DNA of 33,369 nucleotides, taken from Pseudoalteromonas sp. S16_S37 (lineage in GTDB: Bacteria > Pseudomonadota > Gammaproteobacteria > Enterobacterales > Alteromonadaceae). The translations under genes were made by a program, and so were the position numbers. Position 1 is the first letter of the stretch. Each line of letters begins with the position of its first letter. Where the stretch lies: assembly GCF_014694405.1 (NCBI RefSeq), contig NZ_JAAUWV010000048.1, forward strand, positions 1 to 33,369, read 5' to 3'. A model generated the notes under the pieces. That model ran no database searches. It was given only the letters and a program-made list of their open reading frames with translations, and was not told the origin of the DNA. This document shows, piece by piece, positions 25,876 through 33,369 of this stretch.

Positions 25876-28800
25876 ATGAGTATGCAACAGCACGAAAAGC
25901 AAACGGGCATTATCGCCTATTTTGCCAACAACTCAGTCGCAGCAAACTTACTAATGTGGTTTATCCTCATTGTCGGTATAGCGTCATATTTTACGATTCA
26001 AAGGCAAATGTTTCCAAACGTTGAGCTCAATTATATCAATGTGGAAGCAACTTACCCCGGTGCCTCGCCTCAAGAAATCGAAGAAAGTATTTTAATTAAG
26101 ATTGAAGAAGCACTTAAAGATGTTACTGAAATCGAAGAAGGTGTATATCGCGCCTTTCGTAATGGCGGCAGTGCAACACTGGAGATTGACCCAGATGTTG
26201 AACTTGCTGACGTTATGGATAAAGTGAAGCTGCGCGTTGATGGCATCGCGACTTTTCCTGCGGCTATGGAACCATTAACGGTCAGCCAAAGGGAGTTTCG
26301 TCAAGACGTTATTGGTATGACAGTATCGGCAGATTTACCACTGACAGACTTAAAGCCCATTGCAAAAAACATTGAAGATGAATTACTGCAACTCAGTAAT
26401 GTGTCTTTGGTTGAAGTGAATGTGCCGCTGGACGAAATAGGGATAGAAATAGACCCAGACATGTTACGTCAGTATAACTTGACTATAAATGATGTGACTG
26501 CGGCTATTCGCGCCTACTCAACCAATTTATCGGCAGGTCAACTGCGTACTGATGCCGGTATTATCTCAGTACGAGTAGAAAACCAATCTTATAGTGGCGA
26601 GCAGTTCCGTCAGATCCCGGTGAAGGTTGGCGAGAATGGCGCGAAGCTGCTGCTTAAAGATGTTGCCACAGTGAAGGATGAGTTCACAGAAGGTGAGCGT
26701 TATTTCAAACTTAACGGTAAAAATGGCGTTTACATTGCGGTTAAAGCGACCAAAGATCAAAACATGATCCCAATTGCTGAAACTGTTAAGGCCTATATTG
26801 AGCAAAAAAATGCGCAGCTGCCTGCCGGTGTCGAAATCGTGCCGTTGGTTGATATGACTTATTATCTCAATGGCCGATTAAACATGATGAAAACGAACCT
26901 GTTCCAAGGGGCGATTTTGGTTGCCATCATGCTATCTATTTTCTTGCGCTTTAAATTGGCATTGTGGGTAATGTTAGGTCTGCCAATTTGTTTCTTGGGT
27001 GCCATTATGACCATGCCACTACTTGGAATTACCATTAACGTGGTGTCTTTGTTCGCATTTATTATGGTGCTAGGGATTGTGGTAGATGACGCCATTGTCA
27101 TAGGTGAAAGTGCCTATACAGAAATCGAAAACAAGGGACCTGGCGTCGAAAACGTAATTCGTGGCGCGAAAAGGGTGGCAACGCCTGCCACATTTGGTGT
27201 ACTCACTACCATGGCGGTGTTTGCCCCATTGATGTTCTCAAGTGGACCTGATAGCTCTAACTTTATCTCAATCGCGGGAGTTGTATTACTGTGTTTGGCA
27301 TTTAGTTTGGTTGAGTCAAAGCTGATCCTTCCAGCTCATATAGCCCATACAAAGTTTGAGCCAATGCCTGAAAACAGCTGGCGTGTGCGCTTTAATAAAC
27401 GTTTTTTCAGTTTTGTAAATGGCCCGTATAAGCGTTTTGTCACTTTGTGTGTGCAGTGGCGTTGGACGGTTCTGTTTGCTTTTGTTGGTATGTTTATAAT
27501 GAGCATTACACTTATTACCAGCGGCGCGGTCAGAACATTATTCGTGCCTAAAATTCCTCATGACTTCCCTGCGATTAACTTAACCATGAATGATAATGCC
27601 TCGGACGAGCAGACCATTGAAGCTATTCGCCAGTTAGAACAGCTTATCATGTCGGAAGATAAGAAAATTGAGCAGGAATTTGGTCATAAAATGGTTCGCG
27701 ATGTGTTGGTGATGAATCGTGAAAGAACAGAAGGTCAAGTGTTGGCACCTTTGGTCGACGAAGACTTGCGCCCATTTAACACCTTCGAGTTAACCCGACG
27801 TTGGCGAGAAAATATGCCAGAAATTGCCGGCGTAAAATCGATTTTAATCGAAGAAGAGGTGATTAATTTAGGCCAAGACGGTGATTTTGGTTACCTATTA
27901 TATGGTTCTGATATTGATACTTTAAATGCGGCAGGTCGTCAGCTGATCCGCATGCTACAAGATGAAAAAGGCTTGTTTGATATCAGTTCAACCATAGACC
28001 CTGCGAGCAAGGAAATTCAGTTAGTATTGAAGGCTGTGGCTTATGACTTAGGGCTCTCTTTACAAGACATTGGTAATCAGGTTGGCGCTAGTTTTTATGG
28101 CGGTGAAGCGCAGCGTGTTATCAGAAATGGTGAAGAAGTACGCGTGATGGTGCGCTACCCTAAACTGACCCGAGAGGCTTTTTCATCGTTAAAACACACC
28201 ATGATCAAAACGCCCAAAGGCAAAGAAGTGATGTTAGGGGATGTTGTTGACCTAATTGAAAAGCCAGGGATCAGCTATATTCGCCGCGAAGAAGGTTATC
28301 GTACGGTGTATGTGTACGGCAATATTGATGAAGAAGTGGTTGAACCCAATGCCGTCACTAAGCGCATTGATGATGATATTTTACCGCAGTTACTCAAAGA
28401 CTTCCCATCGGTTAAAACTAAGCTAGGGGGCTCTGTTGAAGAGCAGCAAGCACAAGCAAATGAACAGCTTGTATTCTTTATTGTTGGCATGTTGATTGTT
28501 TATATTTTGCTGGCTATTCCACTGAAAAGCTATGCACAGCCCTTGATTGTTATGTCTGTGATCCCGTTTAGTTTGGTGGGTGCCATTTGGGGGCATTTGT
28601 TCTTTGGTTTAGATTTAAGCATGATGTCGACTTACGGCATTATTGCCGCTGCTGGGGTAGTGATTAACGACTCTTTGGTGATGACTGACTTTGTTAACCA
28701 GGCGCGCAAAGAAGGGGCGCATCTAAAAGAGGCGGTTATCAATGCAGGCTGTGCGCGTTTTAGGGCAATTACTTTAACGTCTATTACCACCTTTGTGGGG

Positions 28801-29016
28801 GTATTACCGATTATGTTTGAAACCAGCTTACAGGCAATGTTTGTGATTCCTATGGCGGTATCGCTTGGTTTTGCGGTGGTGTTTGCGACACTAATCACGT
28901 TATTACTGGTGCCATGTCTATACATCATCATGACCGATGTGAGAGGTCTATTTCGTGCCATGTGGCGTGGCAGTAAAGGACTTTTCAAAACTCGAAGCAA
29001 AGTTCAAAACGCATAG
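25876..29016 (+). CDS. RND-family efflux permease
   Basis: This 1046-residue protein has the duplicated RND layout: TM1 near residue 25 (SVAANLLMWFILIVGIASYF), a large periplasmic porter loop, a TM2-TM6 block, a second loop and a final TM block. TM4 contains the proton-relay pair D404-D405 in GIVVDDAIVIGE. The porter opening NVEATYPGASPQEIEE is typical of AcrB-like HAE permeases. The substrate (drug, bile-salt-like compound or other) cannot be read from the sequence. In-frame starts are GTG 25867, ATG 25876 and ATG 25882; I chose ATG 25876 for its GGGTGG upstream. It is translationally close to the adaptor gene, and a terminator follows at 29038. Confidence 0.95.
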   Translation: MSMQQHEKQTGIIAYFANNSVAANLLMWFILIVGIASYFTIQRQMFPNVELNYINVEATYPGASPQEIEESILIKIEEALKDVTEIEEGVYRAFRNGGSATLEIDPDVELADVMDKVKLRVDGIATFPAAMEPLTVSQREFRQDVIGMTVSADLPLTDLKPIAKNIEDELLQLSNVSLVEVNVPLDEIGIEIDPDMLRQYNLTINDVTAAIRAYSTNLSAGQLRTDAGIISVRVENQSYSGEQFRQIPVKVGENGAKLLLKDVATVKDEFTEGERYFKLNGKNGVYIAVKATKDQNMIPIAETVKAYIEQKNAQLPAGVEIVPLVDMTYYLNGRLNMMKTNLFQGAILVAIMLSIFLRFKLALWVMLGLPICFLGAIMTMPLLGITINVVSLFAFIMVLGIVVDDAIVIGESAYTEIENKGPGVENVIRGAKRVATPATFGVLTTMAVFAPLMFSSGPDSSNFISIAGVVLLCLAFSLVESKLILPAHIAHTKFEPMPENSWRVRFNKRFFSFVNGPYKRFVTLCVQWRWTVLFAFVGMFIMSITLITSGAVRTLFVPKIPHDFPAINLTMNDNASDEQTIEAIRQLEQLIMSEDKKIEQEFGHKMVRDVLVMNRERTEGQVLAPLVDEDLRPFNTFELTRRWRENMPEIAGVKSILIEEEVINLGQDGDFGYLLYGSDIDTLNAAGRQLIRMLQDEKGLFDISSTIDPASKEIQLVLKAVAYDLGLSLQDIGNQVGASFYGGEAQRVIRNGEEVRVMVRYPKLTREAFSSLKHTMIKTPKGKEVMLGDVVDLIEKPGISYIRREEGYRTVYVYGNIDEEVVEPNAVTKRIDDDILPQLLKDFPSVKTKLGGSVEEQQAQANEQLVFFIVGMLIVYILLAIPLKSYAQPLIVMSVIPFSLVGAIWGHLFFGLDLSMMSTYGIIAAAGVVINDSLVMTDFVNQARKEGAHLKEAVINAGCARFRAITLTSITTFVGVLPIMFETSLQAMFVIPMAVSLGFAVVFATLITLLLVPCLYIIMTDVRGLFRAMWRGSKGLFKTRSKVQNA

Positions 29017-29037
29017 TCGTAAAGGGCTAAATTAGCT

Positions 29038-29064
29038 AAAGGCCAATCGTGAGATTGGCCTTTT
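29038..29064 (+). terminator. Rho-independent terminator of the efflux operon
   Basis: GGCCAATC (29041-29048) pairs with GATTGGCC (29053-29060) around a GTGA loop, extended by A-T pairs, and is followed by TTTT. Confidence 0.9.
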
Positions 29065-29141
29065 GTATTTTGCAACGACAACACTGCGGGCATTTTTCAG
29101 CTGTGTTAGACTGCATAAAAAATAAAAATAGGAACACCGTA

Positions 29142-31214
29142 GTGACTGATAAACTATCTGCGCCAATTGCAAAAAAAATTCCTCACAGCATGACACATCA
29201 TGGACACACACGCATCGACAATTATTATTGGATGCGTGATGATGAAAGACAGGCTGAGCAAGTGATAGCGCACCTTGAAAAAGAAAATCACTATGTAGAG
29301 CACAATATGGCGCCTCATAAAGCGCTACAAAACGCCTTATTTGAAGAAATGAAAGGACGTATTGTAAAAGATGACAGCTCAGTACCAGTTAAAGATGGCA
29401 ATTACTGGTATGTGAGTGATGTTCAAGGTGATGATGAATATGCCAGTCACTATCGCGCATCGGATGAACAACTGAGTGATAAAACACTTTTGCTTAACAT
29501 CAATGAACTAGCGCAAGACTATGAATATTACGATGTTGGCGAAATAACGATAAGCCCAAATGAAAATCTCCTAGCATATAGCGAAGATATCGATGGTCGA
29601 CGCATTTATACATTCCGATTTAAAGACTTAAGTAACAATACCTATCTGGACGACGTGTTAGAAAACACGGAAGGTCAATTGGTATGGGCCAATGACAACA
29701 AAACGGTGTTTTACGTTAAAAAAGATGCGCAAACACTACTGGGTTATCAAGTTTATCGTCATGTGCTGGGCACGCCACAAAGTGACGACATCTTGGTATA
29801 TGAAGAACAAGACCGACAGTTTTTCATGGAACTTGGGAAAAGTCGTGATGAGAGCGAGATTTACATACATCTAGCGGCAACTGAAACCAGCGATGTACTG
29901 GCATTGGATGCTAATACGCCAATGGGTGAGTTTAAACGTTTATTGCCACGTCTTGAGGGTCATGAGTTTGGGATTGATAAGCTTGCTGGCGAGTATTTTA
30001 TTCTATCGAACCATCAAGCAAAGAATTTTCGCTTACTTAAAGCCTGTGAGCTCACTATCGGTGATATGAGTCAATGGCAAGAGCTAATTGCCCACCGCGA
30101 ACATATTCTGATCGAAGGCATGGAGCTATTTGATAGCCATTTTGTGATAACCGAACGTGAGCTTGGCCAAATTCGCTTTGTTGTACATAACTATCAAGGT
30201 GAAAGCTATCATCTGAGTTTCGATGATGCATGTTTTTATGCCGGGATTGGTTACAACCCTGAAGCCGGTTCTTCAACGGTCCGAATTCACTATTCGAGCT
30301 TAACAACGCCAAGCTCGGTTTATGACTGCGACTTAACAACAGGACGTAAGATTTTACGTAAACAGCAACAAGTGCTTGGCGATTTTGATGCGGGAAATTA
30401 TGCCTCGGAGCGGCTGTTTGTTACTGCCAGAGACGGTGTGCAAGTGCCTGTATCACTTGTATATCGCAAAGATTCTTTCAGTAAGGATGGCACAAACCCA
30501 CTACTACAGTATGGTTATGGTTCTTACGGTATTACCATCGACCCGAGCTTTTCTAGCACCACATTATCGCTATTAGACCGAGGCTTTGTGTATGCTATTG
30601 CGCATATTAGAGGCTCAGAAATGTTGGGGCGAAACTGGTATGAGCAAGGTAAAAAAGCCAATAAACAAAATACCTTCAGCGATTTTATAGATGTCACTCG
30701 CGCTTTAATTGAGCAAGGCTATGGTCATAAAAACAAGATATTTGCCTCAGGTGGCAGTGCTGGTGGTTTATTGATGGGCGCTATAGTAAACCAAGCGCCT
30801 GAGCTCTACTTAGGTGTAGGTGTGCATGTGCCATTTTTAGATGTACTCACCACCATGCTCGATGAATCTATCCCGCTGACAACCAATGAATATGACGAGT
30901 GGGGTAATCCCAATGAAGAAGCCGCTTATCAAACTATATTGCAATACTCGCCGTATGATAATATTAGCGCACAAGCTTACCCCAATATTTTAGTAACAAC
31001 TGGCTTGCACGACTCTCAAGTTCAATACTGGGAACCGATGAAGTGGGTTGCTAAACTTCGTGAACTAAAAACCGATGATAATTTACTATTGTTTAAAACG
31101 GATATGGAAGCGGGGCATGGTGGCGCATCTGGACGGTTTAAAAGTTTGCAGGACAAGGCACTAGAAATGGCTTTCTTTATTGCTTTATTATCAGATTACG
31201 TTGTTGTTAAGTAG
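29142..31214 (+). CDS. ptrB: Oligopeptidase B-type S9 serine peptidase
   Basis: Oligopeptidase B cleaves peptides, not whole proteins, after basic residues in the cytoplasm. The 690-residue length matches E. coli PtrB (about 686). An N-terminal propeller (starting IDNYYWMRDDER) is followed by the alpha/beta-hydrolase domain. The triad is visible as S539 (SGGSAGGLLMG), D624 (HDSQVQYWEP) and H659 (AGHGGASGRF). The SGGSAGG context and the DVLTTMLDESIPLTTNEYDEW-type segment are oligopeptidase B marks. The GTG at 29142 has AGGAA seven bases upstream; a longer frame from 29049 would start inside the terminator. It has no secretion signal. A SpoIIAA/STAS-like gene follows after nine bases. Confidence 0.93.
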   Translation: MTDKLSAPIAKKIPHSMTHHGHTRIDNYYWMRDDERQAEQVIAHLEKENHYVEHNMAPHKALQNALFEEMKGRIVKDDSSVPVKDGNYWYVSDVQGDDEYASHYRASDEQLSDKTLLLNINELAQDYEYYDVGEITISPNENLLAYSEDIDGRRIYTFRFKDLSNNTYLDDVLENTEGQLVWANDNKTVFYVKKDAQTLLGYQVYRHVLGTPQSDDILVYEEQDRQFFMELGKSRDESEIYIHLAATETSDVLALDANTPMGEFKRLLPRLEGHEFGIDKLAGEYFILSNHQAKNFRLLKACELTIGDMSQWQELIAHREHILIEGMELFDSHFVITERELGQIRFVVHNYQGESYHLSFDDACFYAGIGYNPEAGSSTVRIHYSSLTTPSSVYDCDLTTGRKILRKQQQVLGDFDAGNYASERLFVTARDGVQVPVSLVYRKDSFSKDGTNPLLQYGYGSYGITIDPSFSSTTLSLLDRGFVYAIAHIRGSEMLGRNWYEQGKKANKQNTFSDFIDVTRALIEQGYGHKNKIFASGGSAGGLLMGAIVNQAPELYLGVGVHVPFLDVLTTMLDESIPLTTNEYDEWGNPNEEAAYQTILQYSPYDNISAQAYPNILVTTGLHDSQVQYWEPMKWVAKLRELKTDDNLLLFKTDMEAGHGGASGRFKSLQDKALEMAFFIALLSDYVVVK

Positions 31215-31223
31215 GTAGGTCAG

Positions 31224-31649
31224 ATGTTTATAGCACACGGCCTTTGGCGTATTTTAATGCACCCTCCGTATGCATACATGAGCATGAAAGGCGCATTTAA
31301 CAAAGAAGGTGTCATTGCTTTTCAAAGTGATTTGATGGCAACTGCAAGCCAATTTGCACCGCAAAGTATTACTGAAGCGGTTGTTGACTTGAGTGAGTTT
31401 GAAATGAGTACAGCTGATAGTATTGAAGACACTCGCCAATACTTTGTTGGTGTAACACAGCGAGGATTAAAGACGGCTAATTATATCGGAGCCAATGCGT
31501 TGGCGCGTAATATGTTGGCTCAGCTGTGGCAAAACACCACAACTGAGGCTTGCTTTTATAGCTCCATGGATGAGCTGCTGTCAAAGCAACCACACCACAA
31601 AGAGCATATTGAACAGTTAGTTAAGATAGGCTTTAAGCATCCACACTAA
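31224..31649 (+). CDS. SpoIIAA/STAS-like small protein, function unknown
   Basis: The 141-residue protein resembles the SpoIIAA/STAS-like group: N-terminal strands around AYMSMKGAFNKEGVIAF, a central ITEAVVDLSEFEMSTADSIE strand-turn-helix, and amphipathic helices after it. I saw no catalytic motif. It starts nine bases after the ptrB stop with a GGTAGG-type ribosome site, so it is probably co-transcribed with ptrB. Its last 33 bases overlap the 3' end of the convergent dps gene. The fold assignment is by pattern and is moderately sure. Confidence 0.65.
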   Translation: MFIAHGLWRILMHPPYAYMSMKGAFNKEGVIAFQSDLMATASQFAPQSITEAVVDLSEFEMSTADSIEDTRQYFVGVTQRGLKTANYIGANALARNMLAQLWQNTTTEACFYSSMDELLSKQPHHKEHIEQLVKIGFKHPH

Positions 31650-32090
31650 CTTTTCTTGCTCTTTGATATAGTCACTCATCAGCGAGGCGGTGCCTTCATC
31701 TTGTGCATCGCCCGCTTGTTCTAAGATCTCACGCTGCATTGAAATTAAGGTTTTGTAGCCACTTAACAGGTTATTTAAGGCTTCTGAGCCGTCACTGATA
31801 TTTTTTGCCTCTGCAATTTTACTGTTTTCAAGATAGTCAGAAAACGCATGTAGTGGCTTACCTTCGATGGTTAAAATACGCTCGGCAATTTCATCTACTT
31901 TTTCTAACAGTAGGTTGTAAATTTCTTCAAATTTAAGGTGCAATTCAAAAAAGTTACGACCTTTGATATTCCAGTGAAAACCACGCGCATTCATATATTG
32001 AATTTGGTAGCTGCTTAATAGTGTGTTCAATGCGCTAACCAAAGCTTGGCTTTTTTGATTGTCTAAACCAATTGAGTTTGTCGTGTTCAT
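31617..32090 (-). CDS. dps: Dps-family ferritin-like DNA-protection protein
   Basis: Dps forms a 12-subunit shell that oxidises and stores iron with peroxide and can bind DNA in starved cells. The 157-residue length is normal. Ferroxidase-site residues line up with E. coli Dps: H39 (GFHWNIKG), H51 (LHLKFEE), E55 (Asp in E. coli), D66 and E70 (KVDEIAER). The N-terminal tail is short and not Lys-rich, so DNA binding may be weak. The ATG at 32090 follows GGAG. Its 3' end overlaps the convergent SpoIIAA-like gene by 33 bases, with no terminator between them. A GCCCA/TGGGC inverted repeat lies in its leader. Confidence 0.93.
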   Translation of the reverse strand: MNTTNSIGLDNQKSQALVSALNTLLSSYQIQYMNARGFHWNIKGRNFFELHLKFEEIYNLLLEKVDEIAERILTIEGKPLHAFSDYLENSKIAEAKNISDGSEALNNLLSGYKTLISMQREILEQAGDAQDEGTASLMSDYIKEQEKLVWMLKAYLN

Positions 32091-32112
32091 AATATGCTCC
32101 TTGTTGTGATGT

Positions 32113-32125
32113 GCCCAGTATGGGC
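32113..32125. promoter_or_regulatory. Inverted repeat in the dps leader
   Basis: GCCCA-GTA-TGGGC lies 23 bases before the dps ATG. Its right arm is part of a 10-base direct repeat that recurs at 32221-32230. It may be an operator or leader hairpin. Confidence 0.4.
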
Positions 32126-32344
32126 GAAAGCGTCATTCATGACTATCGAGTAAAATCTATGCATCCAATCGAAAAAATGAATCAATAATAGATTTTTATC
32201 CACCTTTTCTACAATTGACCTATGGGCGAATCATGAAATTTCTACCCCTGAATGTAAAACTCATAATTTCGTACTAATTAGAAATATTTATCTAGGAATA
32301 AAGCTTGCCAAAATTAATCGCACTTTTGATGAATTGCGTGAAAA

Positions 32345-32358
32345 TTGATCTAAAACAA
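32345..32358 (+). promoter_or_regulatory. FNR/ANR-type box, upstream copy
   Basis: TTGATCTAAAACAA matches nine of ten fixed positions of the FNR consensus TTGAT-N4-ATCAA. Its centre is 51 bases upstream of the second box, close to five helical turns. Confidence 0.5.
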
Positions 32359-32395
32359 GCGAAGTTCGACAAGGCACTCATAGCAAAATTGGCCT

Positions 32396-32436
32396 TTGAT
32401 TTAGGTCAAAAAACAACCCATGTGAAGGCGCATAAT
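32396..32436 (+). promoter_or_regulatory. FNR-type class II promoter: box plus -10
   Basis: TTGATTTAGGTCAA (32396-32409) matches nine of ten FNR consensus positions. A good -10, CATAAT, lies at 32431-32436. A start near 32443-32444 would put the box centre at about -41.5, exactly the class II activation position. The leader to the ATG at 32476 would be about 32 bases. Confidence 0.6.
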
Positions 32437-32475
32437 GAACTTGTAATCAATTAAAGTCATTTAAGGAGAAGGATT

Positions 32476-32685
32476 ATGCAAGGTAAAACTGCGTCACAAC
32501 ATAAATCAGAGATCATCGTTGTTTGTATTGCATTGCTTGCATTTGTGGTGGGATTAGTTGGGCATTTAGCCGGTGCCAGTTTCGCCAATTCAGATGCATT
32601 TGGCTATATTGCAGCCCCTGTTCCGTTTATCACCGGTATCATTGCATTTGTTGCTTATAAAGTAGCCGCCAACGGCGACCATTGA
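32476..32685 (+). CDS. Small two-helix membrane protein, function unknown
   Basis: I do not recognise this 69-residue protein. A short polar N-terminus (MQGKTASQHKS) precedes two hydrophobic helices, about 13-34 and 44-64, joined by a loop AGASFANSDAFG. The second helix has a Pro pair (APVPF). The C-terminus is short and polar. AAGGAG upstream of the ATG at 32476 is a strong ribosome site. The promoter region carries two FNR-type boxes, so expression under low oxygen is predicted. A possible hairpin follows the stop (32701-32723). Confidence 0.8.
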   Translation: MQGKTASQHKSEIIVVCIALLAFVVGLVGHLAGASFANSDAFGYIAAPVPFITGIIAFVAYKVAANGDH

Positions 32686-33142
32686 GTTATCTCTTGAAAT
32701 GCAGGTGAAGATAGATCACCTGCGCACTCCCCATTTGACACCGCATTACGCTGCTAAACAATATAGTCATTGCTGAATGAGTGGATTTTTCGGCAATTAT
32801 CACGATCTACTTTTTGTTTATAGTGATGTTTACCGTTATGGAATGTATTTAATTTTGACTTTTATCGCATGAGCGACGCTCACTTTGACGTATTGTGGAG
32901 CTTCTATCTTATAGCTTACCTTAATTTGCAAATAAAAAAATGTGCTACAGCTTTTTTAAATTTAAAGTTAATTTATGGTTTGTTTGGTGTGTTGCCATTG
33001 TAAGGCGTGTAAATCATATGTGATTTTTGTTTGTATCAGTGAAGGGGCCATTTTTGATAGATAATCTATTGAACGTGCTTATGGTGAGGATGAAACAAGA
33101 AAATAGGTGATGTTTAACGTACATTCAAAAAAGGAATTAATC
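32686..33142. other. Long A+T-rich gap before the IS-interrupted gene
   Basis: No gene is supported in this 457-base gap. It holds a GCAGGTGA/TCACCTGC hairpin (32701-32723) and a 13-base palindrome TGAGCGACGCTCA (32870-32882) of unknown role. A possible nine-codon leader peptide begins with the ATG at 33081. The remainder is A+T-rich and shows no clear RNA gene. Confidence 0.5.
32701..32723 (+). terminator. Possible terminator of the small membrane-protein gene
   Basis: GCAGGTGA pairs perfectly with TCACCTGC around a 7-base loop, 16 bases after the stop. No U run follows, so its strength is doubtful. Confidence 0.45.
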
Positions 33143-33295
33143 ATGAAATTTAACTTGAGTAAGTTGGGTATCTTTTTTCTCGTTACTGTTACGCTAAGTA
33201 GTGCAAGCGCGATTGCAAATAATCTTTATGAAAGTGATTCAAAGTTGAGTAGAGAGCTGGACCCCATTGGTTGGACACATAAGCTAACTTTTTAA
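33143..33295 (+). pseudogene. Small secreted-protein gene truncated by an insertion sequence
   Basis: The ATG at 33143 has AAGGA eight bases upstream and begins a clear signal peptide (MKFNLSKLGIFFLVTVTLSS, cleaved near SASAIA). Only about ten residues of the mature part remain (NNLYESDSKLS). After about 33252 the reading frame enters the inverted repeat of an IS3-family element, so the last residues (RELDPIGWTHKLTF) and the stop are IS-encoded. The original protein cannot be identified from so short a remnant. An in-frame GTG at 33107 is a less likely start. Confidence 0.65.
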
Positions 33296-33369
33296 GTGGT
33301 TGATCCAGTCATGCCGCGTATCTTTGCTTACCGAAGTAAACTTCATCAGGTGTTAGTTCGTTTAGCCCT
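33252..33369 (-). mobile_element. End of a second IS3-family element (partial)
   Basis: AGAGCTGGACCCCATTGGTT followed by GGACA resembles the terminal repeat of IS150-like IS3-family elements (TGTACTGACCCC...GTTGGACA). The transposase C-terminus lies next to it on the minus strand. The exact junction is uncertain by several bases (about 33247-33256). The element runs out of the window. It differs from the element at the left edge in both terminal repeat and transposase tail. Confidence 0.7.
33309..33369 (-). CDS. IS3-family transposase (OrfB), C-terminal fragment
   Basis: On the minus strand the frame ends in GLNELTPDEVYFGKQRYAA and a TGA. The TPDEVYFG segment is the usual end of the integrase-core OrfB of IS3-family transposases. 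The catalytic DDE part is outside the window. Confidence 0.75.
   Translation of the reverse strand, partial: GLNELTPDEVYFGKQRYAA

Larger units (their letters stand above)
32091..32475. other. Divergent regulatory region between dps and a membrane-protein gene
   Basis: The 385-base gap holds the dps leader with an inverted repeat (32113-32125) and a 10-base direct repeat (TATGGGCGAA at 32119-32128 and 32221-32230). It also holds two FNR-type boxes and a -10 element for the rightward gene. I saw no gene or structured RNA family in the rest. Confidence 0.6.

Noticed and set aside
28632..29000. 122-residue minus-strand frame inside the RND permease gene
   Set aside because: It is antisense to a conserved transmembrane region and has the composition expected of a shadow frame.
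29049..29141. N-terminal extension of oligopeptidase B from a GTG
   Set aside because: The start lies in the loop of the efflux-operon terminator. The GTG at 29142 has AGGAA upstream and gives the normal family length.

Overview
The window looks like chromosomal DNA of a marine gammaproteobacterium of the Alteromonadales, most likely Pseudoalteromonas or a close relative. This is inferred from the moderately low G+C, the Gram-negative envelope genes (porin, RND pump, CMP-Kdo synthetase family), the large periplasmic-propeller hybrid kinase, and several secreted proteases. No rRNA, tRNA or CRISPR array was seen.

Layout. Both edges are the 3' ends of two different IS3-family insertion sequences that point inward (1-116 and about 33252-33369). 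The right one has cut a small secreted-protein gene. Between them lie: a small membrane protein with a strong promoter and long leader (184-773); a divergent signalling pair, a double-receiver kinase-like protein with degenerate phosphorylation residues (795-2312) and a giant hybrid histidine kinase (2484-8060); a KdsB-family cytidylyltransferase with an unusual histidine-phosphatase partner (8221-9728); katG, a VOC protein, a YbaN protein and a porin, all on the minus strand (9791-14340); a dCache chemoreceptor (14528-16486); a YeaD mutarotase (16610-17461); a metallopeptidase/propeller/barrel fusion (17700-20606) converging on a secreted serine endopeptidase with PKD and PPC domains (20754-22526); a TPR protein and a divergent aspartic-protease-like lipoprotein with a PDZ domain (22676-24480); an RND efflux operon (24697-29016); oligopeptidase B plus a SpoIIAA/STAS-like protein (29142-31649); dps (31617-32090); and a 69-residue membrane protein behind a promoter with two FNR-type boxes (32345-32685).

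Themes. Peptide handling is prominent: four peptidase or peptidase-like genes sit within about 14 kb, and the nearby chemoreceptor has an amino-acid-type ligand pocket. Oxidative-stress functions (katG, dps) and envelope functions (porin, RND pump, sugar nucleotide) fill most of the rest. The observations I rate highest are the kinase-like protein with Asp-to-Glu and His-to-Asn changes, the cytidylyltransferase/phosphatase pair in which the second catalytic His is Ser, the surface-peptidase fusion, and the tandem FNR boxes at five-helical-turn spacing. No defence system or phage was seen.
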